From the NCBI RefSeq assembly GCF_947498095.1, contig NZ_CANMJE010000002.1:186001-250000 (forward strand): a stretch of DNA of 64,000 nucleotides. The letters are read 5' to 3'. The translations under genes and the position numbers were made by a program. The notes below the pieces were generated by a model, which had not been told where the DNA came from, searched no databases, and saw only the letters and a program-made list of their open reading frames with translations. The stretch comes from an uncultured Shimia sp. GTDB taxonomy: Bacteria > Pseudomonadota > Alphaproteobacteria > Rhodobacterales > Rhodobacteraceae. Below are positions 26,302-35,035 of the stretch, piece by piece (position 1 is the stretch's first letter; every line of letters begins with the position of its first letter).

Positions 26302-26604
26302 ATGCATGGGCTGATCAACAGGGCTGTTCAATGTTTTATCCGCGACAGTTATGGGCGCGAGCGTTGGATCGAAATCGCGACTTTGGCTGAGTTGGGGTTT
26401 TCCGACTTTGAGGCGATGCTGCATTATGATGACGCGCTGACGTGGGATGTACTGGATGCGGCGGCCCTGTCTCTGGGGGTGCCGCGCGAAACTGTTCTGG
26501 AAGATATCGGCACCTATCTTGTGTCTCATCCCAACGTCGAAGCCTTACGACGATTGCTGCACATTTGCGCAAGCGCCATCTTCCTCTGCGCGTTGAATTA
26601 TTAG
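26302..26604 (+). pseudogene. Heme-NO-binding (HNOB) domain protein, truncated
   Basis: 100 residues. The first 86 match the start of HNOB/H-NOX domain proteins (MHGLINRAVQCFIRDSYGRE, FEAMLHYDDALTWDVLDAAA, EDIGTYLVSHPNVEALRRLL). After RRLL the sequence becomes unrelated (HICASAIFLCALNY) and stops. A full family member has about 190 residues, and the part carrying the expected heme-binding histidine is gone. The cut coincides with a change to AT-richer DNA, the left edge of the accessory segment. Not expected to bind heme. Confidence 0.75.
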
Positions 26605-27335
26605 AACGACACGTCCCTTTTTGCTAGTTGGTGAGAAATCATGCGCCCCAACGCGAGAAACATTGTCATATGGCCATCGGGTAACAAACCCGGCTCTTTC
26701 GTGTTTTAGCGACGACTGAGCCATTTCAATACGTTCCTCAATTGTTAGCATGTCAAGATTAGCACAGAGAAGGATAGTTGGTTTGATTACGCCATTGTAA
26801 GAAAACAGCAGCCACGCCTTGGCAACCTAATTCATCCAGGATTCGAGATCACGAGAGTGGCTTCAGTGCATCCGGAATTCTTTCGGTCGTTTCCAACTCC
26901 TATTTCTTCCTTTCTCAATGCCAGTGAGGTTGTTGGCAAACTTCAGTAAGCTTCATCGAGTCAAGATTTACTTGCAGTTGTTGCTCTGCTTCCTTCGACA
27001 GTCCCGTCTATTGCTTCCGTCCCAAATCTGATCTGTGGGCATTCGCTAGGTTTCGCACGATAAAAGTATTGTACTTCTTAGTTCTTGCAGCTGTCATTGG
27101 TGTTCGTTTGGAGAACTCCAACGCAGCCTGCATCGCTGGCTTTGGCGCCTGCCAAAGGGAATGGCTGCATTACCAATGGAACTGGATCTATTGCAAACAT
27201 TGTTAACTAGAGTAACTAATGTACATGTTGAATGCATATTAAGGAATTGAGCAACTAAACGAGAAAGAGAATGAACTCCAAATGCTCTGTTTATCTAAAC
27301 ATTTATTTCCTACTCCAAGATTTAAAGGTGACCCA
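26605..27335. other. Gene-poor AT-richer stretch, 731 bp
   Basis: No gene supported. A 68-codon frame on the minus strand (26545-26751, start MLTIEERIEMAQSSLKHERA) has no recognised family. A hairpin CTTTGGC-GCCT-GCCAAAG lies at 27140-27157. The last about 150 bp before the DUF3604 gene are clearly AT-rich (GTTAACTAGAGTAACTAATG, TGCATATTAAGGAATTGAGC) and should carry its promoter. Confidence 0.5.
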
Positions 27336-29243
27336 ATGTTTAAGCTTTGCACCAAAATGACATCACTGGCTTGTGCGACCGGCTTGATGGTCCTCACAAC
27401 ACCTGCATGGACTCAAGAAATCACGGCAGAATCCGCCTATTCACCACATGCCAATCGTGACTTTCCAACTATGGCTTTGTTTGGAGACACACATGTTCAT
27501 TCTGCGTTGTCAGCAGATGCCGGTGGCGGCGGCACCACCTTGATGCCACGCGACATGTATCGGTTTGCACGCGGTGGACAGGTAAGTTCGAATACCGGAC
27601 AACCGGTGAAGCTGCCGCGGCCCTTCGATTTCTACATGCTCACTGAGCATACCGATGGTATGGGCGTGATCACTGATATCATGCGCGGTGCGCCAAATAT
27701 TATGGCGGATGAACAGGGTAAGAAATTCCACGAAGAGTTTGCGAAAGGGGGGGAGGCAGCCAAACAAGCCAGCATTGATCTGATCGCCCAGTTCAGCCAA
27801 GGCACCTTAAGCGATGCCTTGCTCTATCAGCCCGGCTCCGAGGGCTACGACAATACGTGGAAAGATCTGGTTCAAGCTGCTGAAGAGTTTAACGAGCCGC
27901 ATGTGTTTACCGCCATGATTGCCTATGAGTGGACGTCGCTTGTTGCCGGGAACAATCTTCATCGAAATGTGATTTTTCGCGATGGTCCCAGCCGTGCGTT
28001 ACAGGTTTCACCTTTTTTGATGGCGCCCCCCATGGGCAGCCCCGATCCACGCGATCTTTGGAAATGGATGCAGGCTTATGAAGACAAAACAGGCGGGGAT
28101 GTGCTGGCAATTCCGCACAACCCGAACCTGTCAAACGGCATCATGTTTGCCCCGAATGATACCTTTCGAGATGGCGCCGAATTCGACCCCGAGTACCTGA
28201 AAACCCGGGCCCAATGGGAGAAGTTGGTTGAAATTGGCCAAACCAAGGGGGATAGCGAAACGCACCCGTTGTTGTCTCCTACTGATGAGTTTGCCGACTA
28301 CGAGAACTGGGATTGGGCAAATCTGGATGTGTCCGAAGCCAAGACACCGGAAATGCTGCCATTTGAGTATGTACGCTCGGTTCTGCAAAAAGGTCTAACC
28401 TTTGAGAAGGATAAGGGCATCAATCCCTTTAAGCTTGGGTTTGTGGGCGGTTCGGATATCCATACGGGATTGACCACTCAGGATGACGACAATTTTTTTG
28501 GAGCGTTCACATGGATGGAACCCTCTGAAACCCGGGCCAATTCCGTTGCCAAAGGTAACGTGAAACTCGGCATCAGTTACAAGGGTTGGCAATACGCAAC
28601 GCCGGGGCCAACCGTCGTGTGGGCGACCGAAAACACCCGAGCCGGGGTGTTTGACGCTCTTGAACGCCGTGAGGTTTATGCGACGACTGGCCCGCGGATC
28701 ACCGTCAGGTTCTTTGGTGGTGATTTTGACATTGATGATCTGAAGCATCGCGATCTCGCGCGCGTCGGATATACAAAGGGTGTTCCGATGGGTGGGGATC
28801 TGGATGTTACGGGGGATACTCCGACCTTCTTGGTCTATGCGATGCGGGATCCCATTGGGGCAAATCTGGACAGGGTGCAAATCGTCAAAGGTTGGACGCA
28901 GCCGGACGGCAGTACACAGGAAAAGGTTTATGATGTTGTTTGGTCGGGAGGACGAGCCCCCAGTGCCGATGGCAAGCTGCCACCTGTTGGAAATACTGTC
29001 GACCTGAGCATTCCAAGTTGGACCAATGATATTGGTAAAGCTGAATTGGCAACGGTCTGGGCCGACCCTGATTTTGATCCGTCCCAACACGCATTCTATT
29101 ACGCCCGCGTCATCGAAATTCCGACGCCGCGCTGGACAGCATATGACGCTGCCAGATTTGATATCAAGATGCCCGATGAGGTGAAAATGATCACCCAGGA
29201 ACGCGCATATACATCCCCAATCTGGTACAGCCCTGAAGGATAA
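27336..29243 (+). CDS. Secreted DUF3604 protein, first copy
   Basis: 635 residues from the ATG after AAAGGTGACCCA; an in-frame start 54 bp upstream would spoil the signal peptide. Signal peptide to about residue 26 (MVLTTPAWTQE). The DUF3604 domain shows a PHP-like metal-site layout: GDTHVHSALSADAG (His53, His55), MLTEHTDGMG, IPHNPNLSNG and FVGGSDIHTGL. C-terminal conserved blocks: GRAPSADGKLPPVGNTVD and FYYARVIEIPTPRWTAYDA. It is probably a periplasmic or exported metal-dependent hydrolase with unknown substrate. Four bp separate it from the paralogue. Confidence 0.9.
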   Translation: MFKLCTKMTSLACATGLMVLTTPAWTQEITAESAYSPHANRDFPTMALFGDTHVHSALSADAGGGGTTLMPRDMYRFARGGQVSSNTGQPVKLPRPFDFYMLTEHTDGMGVITDIMRGAPNIMADEQGKKFHEEFAKGGEAAKQASIDLIAQFSQGTLSDALLYQPGSEGYDNTWKDLVQAAEEFNEPHVFTAMIAYEWTSLVAGNNLHRNVIFRDGPSRALQVSPFLMAPPMGSPDPRDLWKWMQAYEDKTGGDVLAIPHNPNLSNGIMFAPNDTFRDGAEFDPEYLKTRAQWEKLVEIGQTKGDSETHPLLSPTDEFADYENWDWANLDVSEAKTPEMLPFEYVRSVLQKGLTFEKDKGINPFKLGFVGGSDIHTGLTTQDDDNFFGAFTWMEPSETRANSVAKGNVKLGISYKGWQYATPGPTVVWATENTRAGVFDALERREVYATTGPRITVRFFGGDFDIDDLKHRDLARVGYTKGVPMGGDLDVTGDTPTFLVYAMRDPIGANLDRVQIVKGWTQPDGSTQEKVYDVVWSGGRAPSADGKLPPVGNTVDLSIPSWTNDIGKAELATVWADPDFDPSQHAFYYARVIEIPTPRWTAYDAARFDIKMPDEVKMITQERAYTSPIWYSPEG

Positions 29244-29247
29244 AATC

Positions 29248-31032
29248 ATGAAAAGCTTGCTGATTGCGACGACAATCTTGGGTTGGGCGACAACCTCCTT
29301 GGCCGAAGAAAGCGTTACGCGTAATGCCTACTTTGGGGAAACTCACATGCACACGGCTTTGTCGCTGGATGCCTTCATCGGTGGTGCGCGTCTGATGCCT
29401 TCGGACAGTTTGCGATTTGCCAAAGGTGCTGCGGTGATCATCGATGGCCGACACAAACAGCTGAGCCGTCCATTGGATTTTGCGGCGGTAAGCGACCACG
29501 TCGAGTATCTGGGCGAGATGTACTCGACTATTTTCCCTAATGCGCCCGGTCACATGCAAGACGACCTCAAGCAATTGCGCGCGCTTGAGACGCTCGAGGA
29601 CAAGCAACAGTGGTTCTACAAGTACGTCATTTCTAACAATCGAAGCGATAACCCATCGCATCCTCCCTTTTATATGGGGCCGGAAACCACGAAATCCGGT
29701 TGGCAGATCATCAAGGATGCTGCCGAAGAACATAACGAACCGGGCAAGTTTACAGCTTTTGTGGCCTTTGAATGGTCCGCCGCCCCTGGGGGCGGAAACA
29801 TGCATCGCAACGTGATTTTTCGCGACGACGTTGCACCTGAACTTCCCTATTCCAGTTATGACAGCAACAAAGTCGAAGACCTTTGGGATTGGCTGCAAAA
29901 AACGGCTGATGCGGGATCGACAGTGCTGGCCATCCCGCACAACTCGAATGCGTCAAAACAGTTGATGTTCCCGGATACGGACAGCTTTGGAAATGAATTG
30001 ACAACAAGCTGGGCGGAACGGCGCCAAATGTGGGAGCCTTTGATCGAAATGATGCAGATCAAGGGCAATTCCGAGGTCCACGAAGCCTTTTGGCAAGCTG
30101 ATGAATTTGCCGGGTTCGAGAATGCCAACTCAATCCAGAAAAACTCGAACCGATACTTTCACAAACGGGACTTCGTTCGCGAAGGGTTGAAGATTGGCCT
30201 TGCCGAAGAACAGAAACTGGGCGTGAACCCCTATATGTATGGGTTTATTGGCGGCACGGACAACCACAACGGTTTGACCAGCGACGTCGCAGAGGATGAT
30301 TTCACTGGCGGGCATGGCCCCGAAGATGGAACGGCTGAAGTGCGCCGCAAAGGCGGAGTCGGAGGCTGGATTGACGGTGTGGACCTGTCGATTGGGTCAC
30401 TGGCAGGCGTCTGGGCCGAAGAAAACACGCGTGCCTCTATCTGGGATGCCATGAAGCGTCGCGAAACCTTTGCGACCTCTGGCCCTCGCATAAAGGTGCG
30501 GATGTTTGGAGGCGTAGGCCTGAGTGCTGGTGATCCTGGTGCGATGGCCGAAGAAGGCTACGTCAAGGGAACGCCGATGGGAGGTGTTCTCCCACAATCC
30601 GACGCGGCGCCAACGTTTACAGTTTATGCCGAAAAAGATCCGATGGGGGCCAATCTGGACCGTATCCAGATCATCAAGGGCTGGGTTGATGCCAATGGCG
30701 ACATTCATGAAAAAATCATCGATGTGACATGGGCGGACGACCGCACACCCGGCGAAGACGGCAAGCTGCCTCCGGTTGGAAATACCGTCGATCTGAAAAC
30801 TGCGCTTTACACCAACGACATCGGCGCATCGACGTTGTACGGCATTTGGTCTGATCCAGACTATGACCCGTCGAATGGTGCATTCTATTACGCGCGAGCG
30901 ATCGAGATTCCAACGCCACGCTGGACGACATATGACGCGGTTCGCAACAACCTGCCTCTTTTGAACGAGGTTGCACCCATCATTCAGGAACGCGCTTGGG
31001 GATCGCCCATTTGGGTTTCTCCAAAATCATGA
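29248..31032 (+). CDS. Secreted DUF3604 protein, second copy
   Basis: 594 residues with signal peptide MKSLLIATTILGWATTSLAE. Same order of motifs as its neighbour: GETHMHTALSLDAF (His33, His35), AAVSDHVEYLGEM (Asp83-His84), IPHNSNASKQLMF, FIGGTDNHNGL and EDGKLPPVGNTVDLKT. The two proteins are clear paralogues but diverged along most of their length, so the duplication is old. With the outer-membrane protein downstream they form an apparent three-gene operon. Confidence 0.9.
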   Translation: MKSLLIATTILGWATTSLAEESVTRNAYFGETHMHTALSLDAFIGGARLMPSDSLRFAKGAAVIIDGRHKQLSRPLDFAAVSDHVEYLGEMYSTIFPNAPGHMQDDLKQLRALETLEDKQQWFYKYVISNNRSDNPSHPPFYMGPETTKSGWQIIKDAAEEHNEPGKFTAFVAFEWSAAPGGGNMHRNVIFRDDVAPELPYSSYDSNKVEDLWDWLQKTADAGSTVLAIPHNSNASKQLMFPDTDSFGNELTTSWAERRQMWEPLIEMMQIKGNSEVHEAFWQADEFAGFENANSIQKNSNRYFHKRDFVREGLKIGLAEEQKLGVNPYMYGFIGGTDNHNGLTSDVAEDDFTGGHGPEDGTAEVRRKGGVGGWIDGVDLSIGSLAGVWAEENTRASIWDAMKRRETFATSGPRIKVRMFGGVGLSAGDPGAMAEEGYVKGTPMGGVLPQSDAAPTFTVYAEKDPMGANLDRIQIIKGWVDANGDIHEKIIDVTWADDRTPGEDGKLPPVGNTVDLKTALYTNDIGASTLYGIWSDPDYDPSNGAFYYARAIEIPTPRWTTYDAVRNNLPLLNEVAPIIQERAWGSPIWVSPKS

Positions 31033-31062
31033 TTGCCAATTGGCGGTAGGGAGTTTTTGACA

Positions 31063-32046
31063 ATGAGTAAACCGCTCAGGTTTTGTTGCGCACTGATGAT
31101 CGCGTGTACAACGGCAACGACCTCTCATGCGGTTGAAGGCGGTGCAGGTGCCTATCTGTTGGGGTCCAGAGAAGGGTTTGCGGGCATTGTTCCGAAGCCT
31201 GGAACCTATGTCGGGATTGATTTGGTTCATACAGAAGGTGTCATTCAGGGCCTCTCCCTTGGCGGCCTACCGATTAAAGCGGAAACCGACCTGAAGGTCT
31301 CATTCGCAAAGCTCAGCGTAACGCAAGTCTTGGAAACGGAATTGTGGGGAGGCACGCCGGCGTTCAACATAAATGTGCCCTTTGTGCTGGACGCAAGCCT
31401 GTCATTCATTGGGGAAACCCCGCCAATTGTAGGCATCCCGATAGAAGACACGACGTCTGGGATCGGGGACATCACATTGACCTCATTGGTCGGTTGGCAC
31501 CGCGGCAACTTACATTACAGCGCGGCTTTGTCATTGTTCGCGCCAACAGGCAGCTACAACACCGCCTCAATCGACGTGCCAGGCCGGACAATCAACGCCT
31601 TGAACACAGGTAAAAACATCTGGTCGCTGCAACCCGTTCTGGCCGCGACCTACTTTGATCCGTCCCGGGGATTGGAGTTTTCTGGGGCAGCCAGCCTTTT
31701 GTTCAGTACGCGAAATTCCGCAACAGATTATCAAAATGCACCTGCTTTGAACCTCGAGGCGGCCGTTGTTCAACACACCAAGTCTGGTTGGGCCTTTGGT
31801 CTTGCTGGCTATGCCTACACCCAGATTGGTGATGATTCCGGGTCCGGAGCCGATGCCACCCGCGCATTTCTTGGCGTGGATAGTTTGAGAGCTCAAGTCT
31901 TTGGTGTCGGGCCTGTTATCAGCTATTCTGGCCCTACAATTTTTGGAAATGATGCGACTTTGAAACTTAAGTACTTTACTGAATTTGGTGCAAAAAACAG
32001 ATTTGAAAGCGACACGCTTTGGTTCAACATCGCGTTTAGTTTTTGA
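31063..32046 (+). CDS. Outer-membrane porin-like protein (SphA / phenol-MetA-degradation family type)
   Basis: 327 residues from ATG at 31063 (TAGGGAG upstream). A signal peptide (CCALMIACTTATTSHAVEGG) is followed by alternating beta-strand sequence and a terminal aromatic residue (WFNIAFSF), as expected for an outer-membrane barrel. The start VEGGAGAYLLGSREGFAGIV and GDITLTSLVGWHRGNLHYSA resemble the SphA/MetA-pathway outer-membrane family linked to uptake of hydrophobic compounds. It starts 30 bp after the second DUF3604 gene, so it may supply substrate to both. Confidence 0.8.
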   Translation: MSKPLRFCCALMIACTTATTSHAVEGGAGAYLLGSREGFAGIVPKPGTYVGIDLVHTEGVIQGLSLGGLPIKAETDLKVSFAKLSVTQVLETELWGGTPAFNINVPFVLDASLSFIGETPPIVGIPIEDTTSGIGDITLTSLVGWHRGNLHYSAALSLFAPTGSYNTASIDVPGRTINALNTGKNIWSLQPVLAATYFDPSRGLEFSGAASLLFSTRNSATDYQNAPALNLEAAVVQHTKSGWAFGLAGYAYTQIGDDSGSGADATRAFLGVDSLRAQVFGVGPVISYSGPTIFGNDATLKLKYFTEFGAKNRFESDTLWFNIAFSF

Positions 32047-32064
32047 TTTGGCCGAAATTTGGTT

Positions 32065-32086
32065 CGAGGTAATCTTCTCTACCTCG
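32065..32086 (+). terminator. Hairpin after the DUF3604 cassette
   Basis: CGAGGTA (32065-32071) and TACCTCG (32080-32086) with an 8-nt loop, 18 bp after the porin stop. There is no T-tract, so terminator function is possible but weak. Confidence 0.4.
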
Positions 32087-32969
32087 GCTTCGTCGTTCCG
32101 CAAAGAATAATAGTACAATAACTTAAGGTGCTTAGAGATTAGTGCGATCGAGTCTCTCTGTCTTTACGAGAATGAAGGCCACTCCACTATTTGCAAAAAC
32201 TTGAGAATTCATTCCGGAGTGCCATACCATCTTTCGAGCAGTCTACGGGAAGGCCAGATGCCAGCTACAAGCTGACCGTAAAGACTTCAGACAAGGATGT
32301 TGCCCGCTAAGTACCTAGGGCCTTTTATGGCCACGCCTAACCCGCCCACAACAGCCGACTGGTTTGGACCGTCTGTAGATGGCAGGATGATCTGCGTTCT
32401 GCAGGAAAAGATGACACCACCCGCAAGCCGGCCTTGTGGATGCTGCTAACGGCGACACTCCAGTTGTCGAGGCACAGGGGCTGGGCAAAGTGTCTATTCC
32501 CAAGAGCGAGTGGCACGCTGCCAAAGGGAATCAAGGCGAAATCGCGACCCAGCTAGGAGGGCTGCAAATCTCAGAAACCAAACCTGAATCGGGGCCCGTC
32601 GTCGAAGCCTGGCTGGAAAACTCTGCCTACCACGGAGAACGCAGCCAAGATTACGTTCGGATCGAAGTTCAGGACGCGGCCGTCGCCTTCTCGGACCAGA
32701 ACCAGTCCCTTGTTGCCTCATCTGAACAAGAGGCGCGTCCGGTTTAGCTCACTTGGAGTGACGACTCACTCGTCCTATTGAACAGGTCCTGAAACAAGGA
32801 AAGAAGGGTCTCCATGAATTGGAGCTTCGCGCAAACACGCCCATGCTTAAAACAAAATCAGCAAAAACCCAAAACAAGCGCACCACCTCAGACGAGGAGC
32901 GGCGCTTGCCGCTGATTGACGCGACCATCACCACCCTTCCAAACAAGCTTTTGAGTTTCCCTGACATTC
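32087..32969. other. Non-coding or degenerate stretch, about 880 bp
   Basis: No gene is supported. An open frame at 32436-32747 (start MDAANGDTPVVEAQGLGKVS) matches nothing I recognise. From about 32900 the plus strand begins to read as broken amidohydrolase sequence. The stretch looks like decayed DNA between the intact DUF3604 cassette and the relic operon. Confidence 0.45.
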
Positions 32970-33249
32970 TCGCCCACCTGGCTTTCCCCAGCAGGAAGAG
33001 GCGCTGTCGGTGGCGCAGCACAAGACCAATGTCTAATTCAACATCATTGGCTGGTCGCCGAAATACTTCCCGTCGATCCTGGAGCGCTACTACATTTCGA
33101 TTCTGAAGAAGAAGGTGTTGTTTGGCTCTGACTGGCCGATGATCAGTCCGGAACGCTGGCTGGCGGCGTTTGAGCAGATCGACATCAAAGACGAGCTGAG
33201 CGAAGACATCACCAAGAACAACGCCGCCCGTTTGTTGGGGTTGAAATAG
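32970..33249 (+). pseudogene. Amidohydrolase-family protein, C-terminal remnant
   Basis: The last about 80 codons of a TIM-barrel amidohydrolase are readable: EEALSVAQHKTNV, stop TAA at 33034-33036 where Tyr is expected, then FNIIGWSPKYFPSILERYY, VLFGSDWPMISPERWLAAFE and ITKNNAARLLGLK. Just upstream, ILAHLAFP is in another frame, showing a second lesion. FGSDWP carries the conserved metal aspartate of this family. The N-terminal part is missing. Position directly before DUF3237 and an acyl-CoA dehydrogenase start shows it was part of an operon. Confidence 0.8.
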
Positions 33250-33719
33250 GTGCAGATCCCGGTCCTCTCTCTTAGCCATTCCTTTACCCTTCGGGTCGAG
33301 CTTTCCACCCCGCTGGATCTTGGGCTCGAGCGGGCGAGTCACCGTCGTATCATTCCGATTGTCGATGGCGAGGCGATGGGGCTAGACATCACCGGCAAAG
33401 TGCTGAATGTCGGCGCTGACTGGCAGAAGAATTTTCCGAAGGCGCTGCCCATCTGGACACGCGTTATGCACTGCAAAGCGATGATGGGGCGGTAATCGAT
33501 GTGGTCAATGTCGGCACTCGCCACGGGCCTGCCGAGGTCGTGAAGCGGTTGGCTGCGGGCGAAGATGTCGACCCGACCAGCTGTTATATGCCCAAGGCAG
33601 CCCGGCTGGAATCCTGCGATGACCTCTATGTCAGGGTCAACCACACCCTGTTCACATGCGCTGGCATCCGCCGTGCCTCGGCCGCCGAAATTGCCTGTTA
33701 CAAAGTGGACTGCCGATGA
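33250..33719 (+). pseudogene. DUF3237 protein with internal frameshift
   Basis: The frame from the GTG at 33250 reads SLSHSFTLRVELSTPLDLGL and HRRIIPIVDGEAMGLDITGK, VLNVGADWQK, then goes wrong after NFPKALP near 33455. The continuation LDTRYALQSDDGAVIDVVNV and GTRHGPAEVVKRLAAGEDVD is in another frame and runs to 33719. Together they make a typical about 155-residue DUF3237 protein. One net frameshift is needed. The gene abuts the amidohydrolase remnant and overlaps the next start by ATGA, preserving the operon layout. Confidence 0.82.
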
Positions 33720-34105
33720 AACTTTTCAACTCCCCGCTCCAGGACATCAAGTTCTCGCTGACCCATGTTGCCGGTGGCGCCGAACTTCCTGAATGGGACG
33801 CCCAACTCACCGCTGAAATAGGCGGACATATTGCAGCTTTTGCAGAAGGCGAGATTGCCCGGCTGGACGAGATCGGCCACCGGCAGGGCTGTATTTTGAC
33901 GAATGGCCGTGTGACCATGCTCGCCGATGAGATTGAACGCGTTGTTCTGAGTGGTCTTGAAAAACAACTCGCTAACTCGGGTTGGTTGGCCGAACAGATC
34001 AGGGAGCACGAAGCAAGAGCAACCTCGATCGCAAACTTCTCGCAAGCCGCGGACATCTTGTTGGAGGGCGCAAATGAAGATGATGGCACCGCTAAACTCT
34101 CTTGA
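33716..34105 (+). pseudogene. Chimeric ORF: acyl-CoA dehydrogenase N-terminus joined to unrelated tail
   Basis: 129 residues. Residues 1-67 match the start of the long bacterial acyl-CoA dehydrogenases (NSPLQDIKFSLTHVAGGAEL, HIAAFAEGEIARLDEIGHRQ, GCILTNGRVTM). After about base 33916 the sequence switches to ADEIERVVLSGLEKQLANSG, which looks like the C-terminal part of a large serine recombinase; this second identification is tentative. The dehydrogenase catalytic and FAD parts are absent. It marks a recombination or deletion junction beside an IS remnant. Confidence 0.7.
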
Positions 34106-34111
34106 GCAGCT

Positions 34112-34868
34112 CTATCTGACGGGTCCAAGTTGATTGTTAGTGCATGATCGGCCCTGGTTCTATTGTTATGATGGTTTCCGGAGCCGGAGGGCTGTAGCCC
34201 AATGCACTGTTTGGTCTCTTGGTGTTGTAGTGTTTCCTTCTTTCTTCGATGATGTTTTGAGCCTCCCTGAGCGATTAGAAGATGTCTCCGTTCAACAGCT
34301 CATCCCTCATTCGATCGTTGAAGCTTTCGTCATATCCATTCTCCCATGGTGATCCCGGTTCGATGTATGCCTTCCCGGCGCCGACAGCGGCAATCCAGTC
34401 CCGAACCGCCAGTGCAACAAATTCAGGGCCGTTGTCTGAACGGATGTAGGACGGTGTGCCTCGCAGGATGAACAATTCGGTCAGAGCATCGATGACATCG
34501 ATGGAGTTCAGCTTCCGCTTGACCCTGATCGTTAGGCACTTCCGACTGAACTCATCAATGATGTTCAGTGTACGAAAGGCCTTTCCGTCATCTGGGCGGC
34601 AATGAACGAAGTCATAAGACCACACGTGATTGCGATGCTCTGGCCGAAGTCGAACACATGACCCGTCGTTCAGCCAGAGGCGCCCTTTCTTCGGCTGCTT
34701 GTGCGGAACCTTCAGCCCCTCTCGCTTCCAGAGCCGTTCGATGCGGCCATCACTGACTGACCAACCGGCCTCCCTCAGCAAGACCGCAACCCGGCGATAG
34801 CCGCATCGATCATATTGCCTGGCTAGCTCGATCATGTCGGCCACCAAGTGTTCTTCATCTGGTCGGCC
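34112..34868 (-). mobile_element. IS3-family insertion sequence remnant
   Basis: A partial IS containing most of the transposase OrfB and the right-end sequence beyond its stop. OrfA and the first part of OrfB are missing, so the left end is lost at the junction with the HIBADH-like fragment near 34868. The exact outer end near 34112-34136 and target duplications could not be fixed by eye. Confidence 0.75.
34137..34868 (-). pseudogene. IS3-family transposase OrfB, 5'-truncated and with a nonsense codon
   Basis: Reads HLVADMIELARQYDRCGYRR, then the rve integrase core: WSYDFVHCRPDDGK (first Asp), YIRSDNGPEFVA (second Asp) and EPGSPWENGYDESFNDRMRD (Glu). At 34275-34277 a TAA replaces the Tyr codon of the usual EIFYSLREAQ; in the same frame the protein continues SLREAQNIIEERRKHYNTKR and PNSALGYSPPAPETI to a stop at 34137. 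The DDE residues remain but truncation and the stop make it inactive. Confidence 0.85.
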
Positions 34869-34993
34869 CAAGCTCGAGATGCAGTTGCGCGGTCAGGGTC
34901 CAGATCACAAACTGCCAACTGATGACCGCCCCTAATCAAGTTCAGGGCCGCGGCCCCACCCATCGTACCCAGCCCGATAAAACCAATGCGCAT
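34868..34993 (-). pseudogene. 3-hydroxyisobutyrate dehydrogenase-like gene, N-terminal fragment
   Basis: Starts MRIGFIGLGTMGGAAALNLI after CGGAGACGAACAC: the Rossmann GxGxxG of beta-hydroxyacid dehydrogenases, then GGHQLAVCDLDPDRATASRA. After about 42 residues it runs into IS3 sequence and stops. The catalytic domain is lost. The gene lies 42 bp downstream of the isochorismatase-like gene on the same strand, so it was the third gene of that operon before the IS-linked deletion. Confidence 0.82.
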
Positions 34994-35035
34994 GTGTTCG
35001 TCTCCGTGATCCGGCAAGTGGCGACCGATAGTAAG

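Noticed and set aside
26545-26751. 68-codon minus-strand frame in the gap after the HNOB remnant
   Set aside because: Upstream frame has a stop close by and no family or ribosome site is clear; kept only as a note in the gap entry.
32749-33342. 197-codon minus-strand frame in the decayed region
   Set aside because: Its reverse strand carries the recognisable amidohydrolase remnant; the minus-strand protein has no recognisable features.
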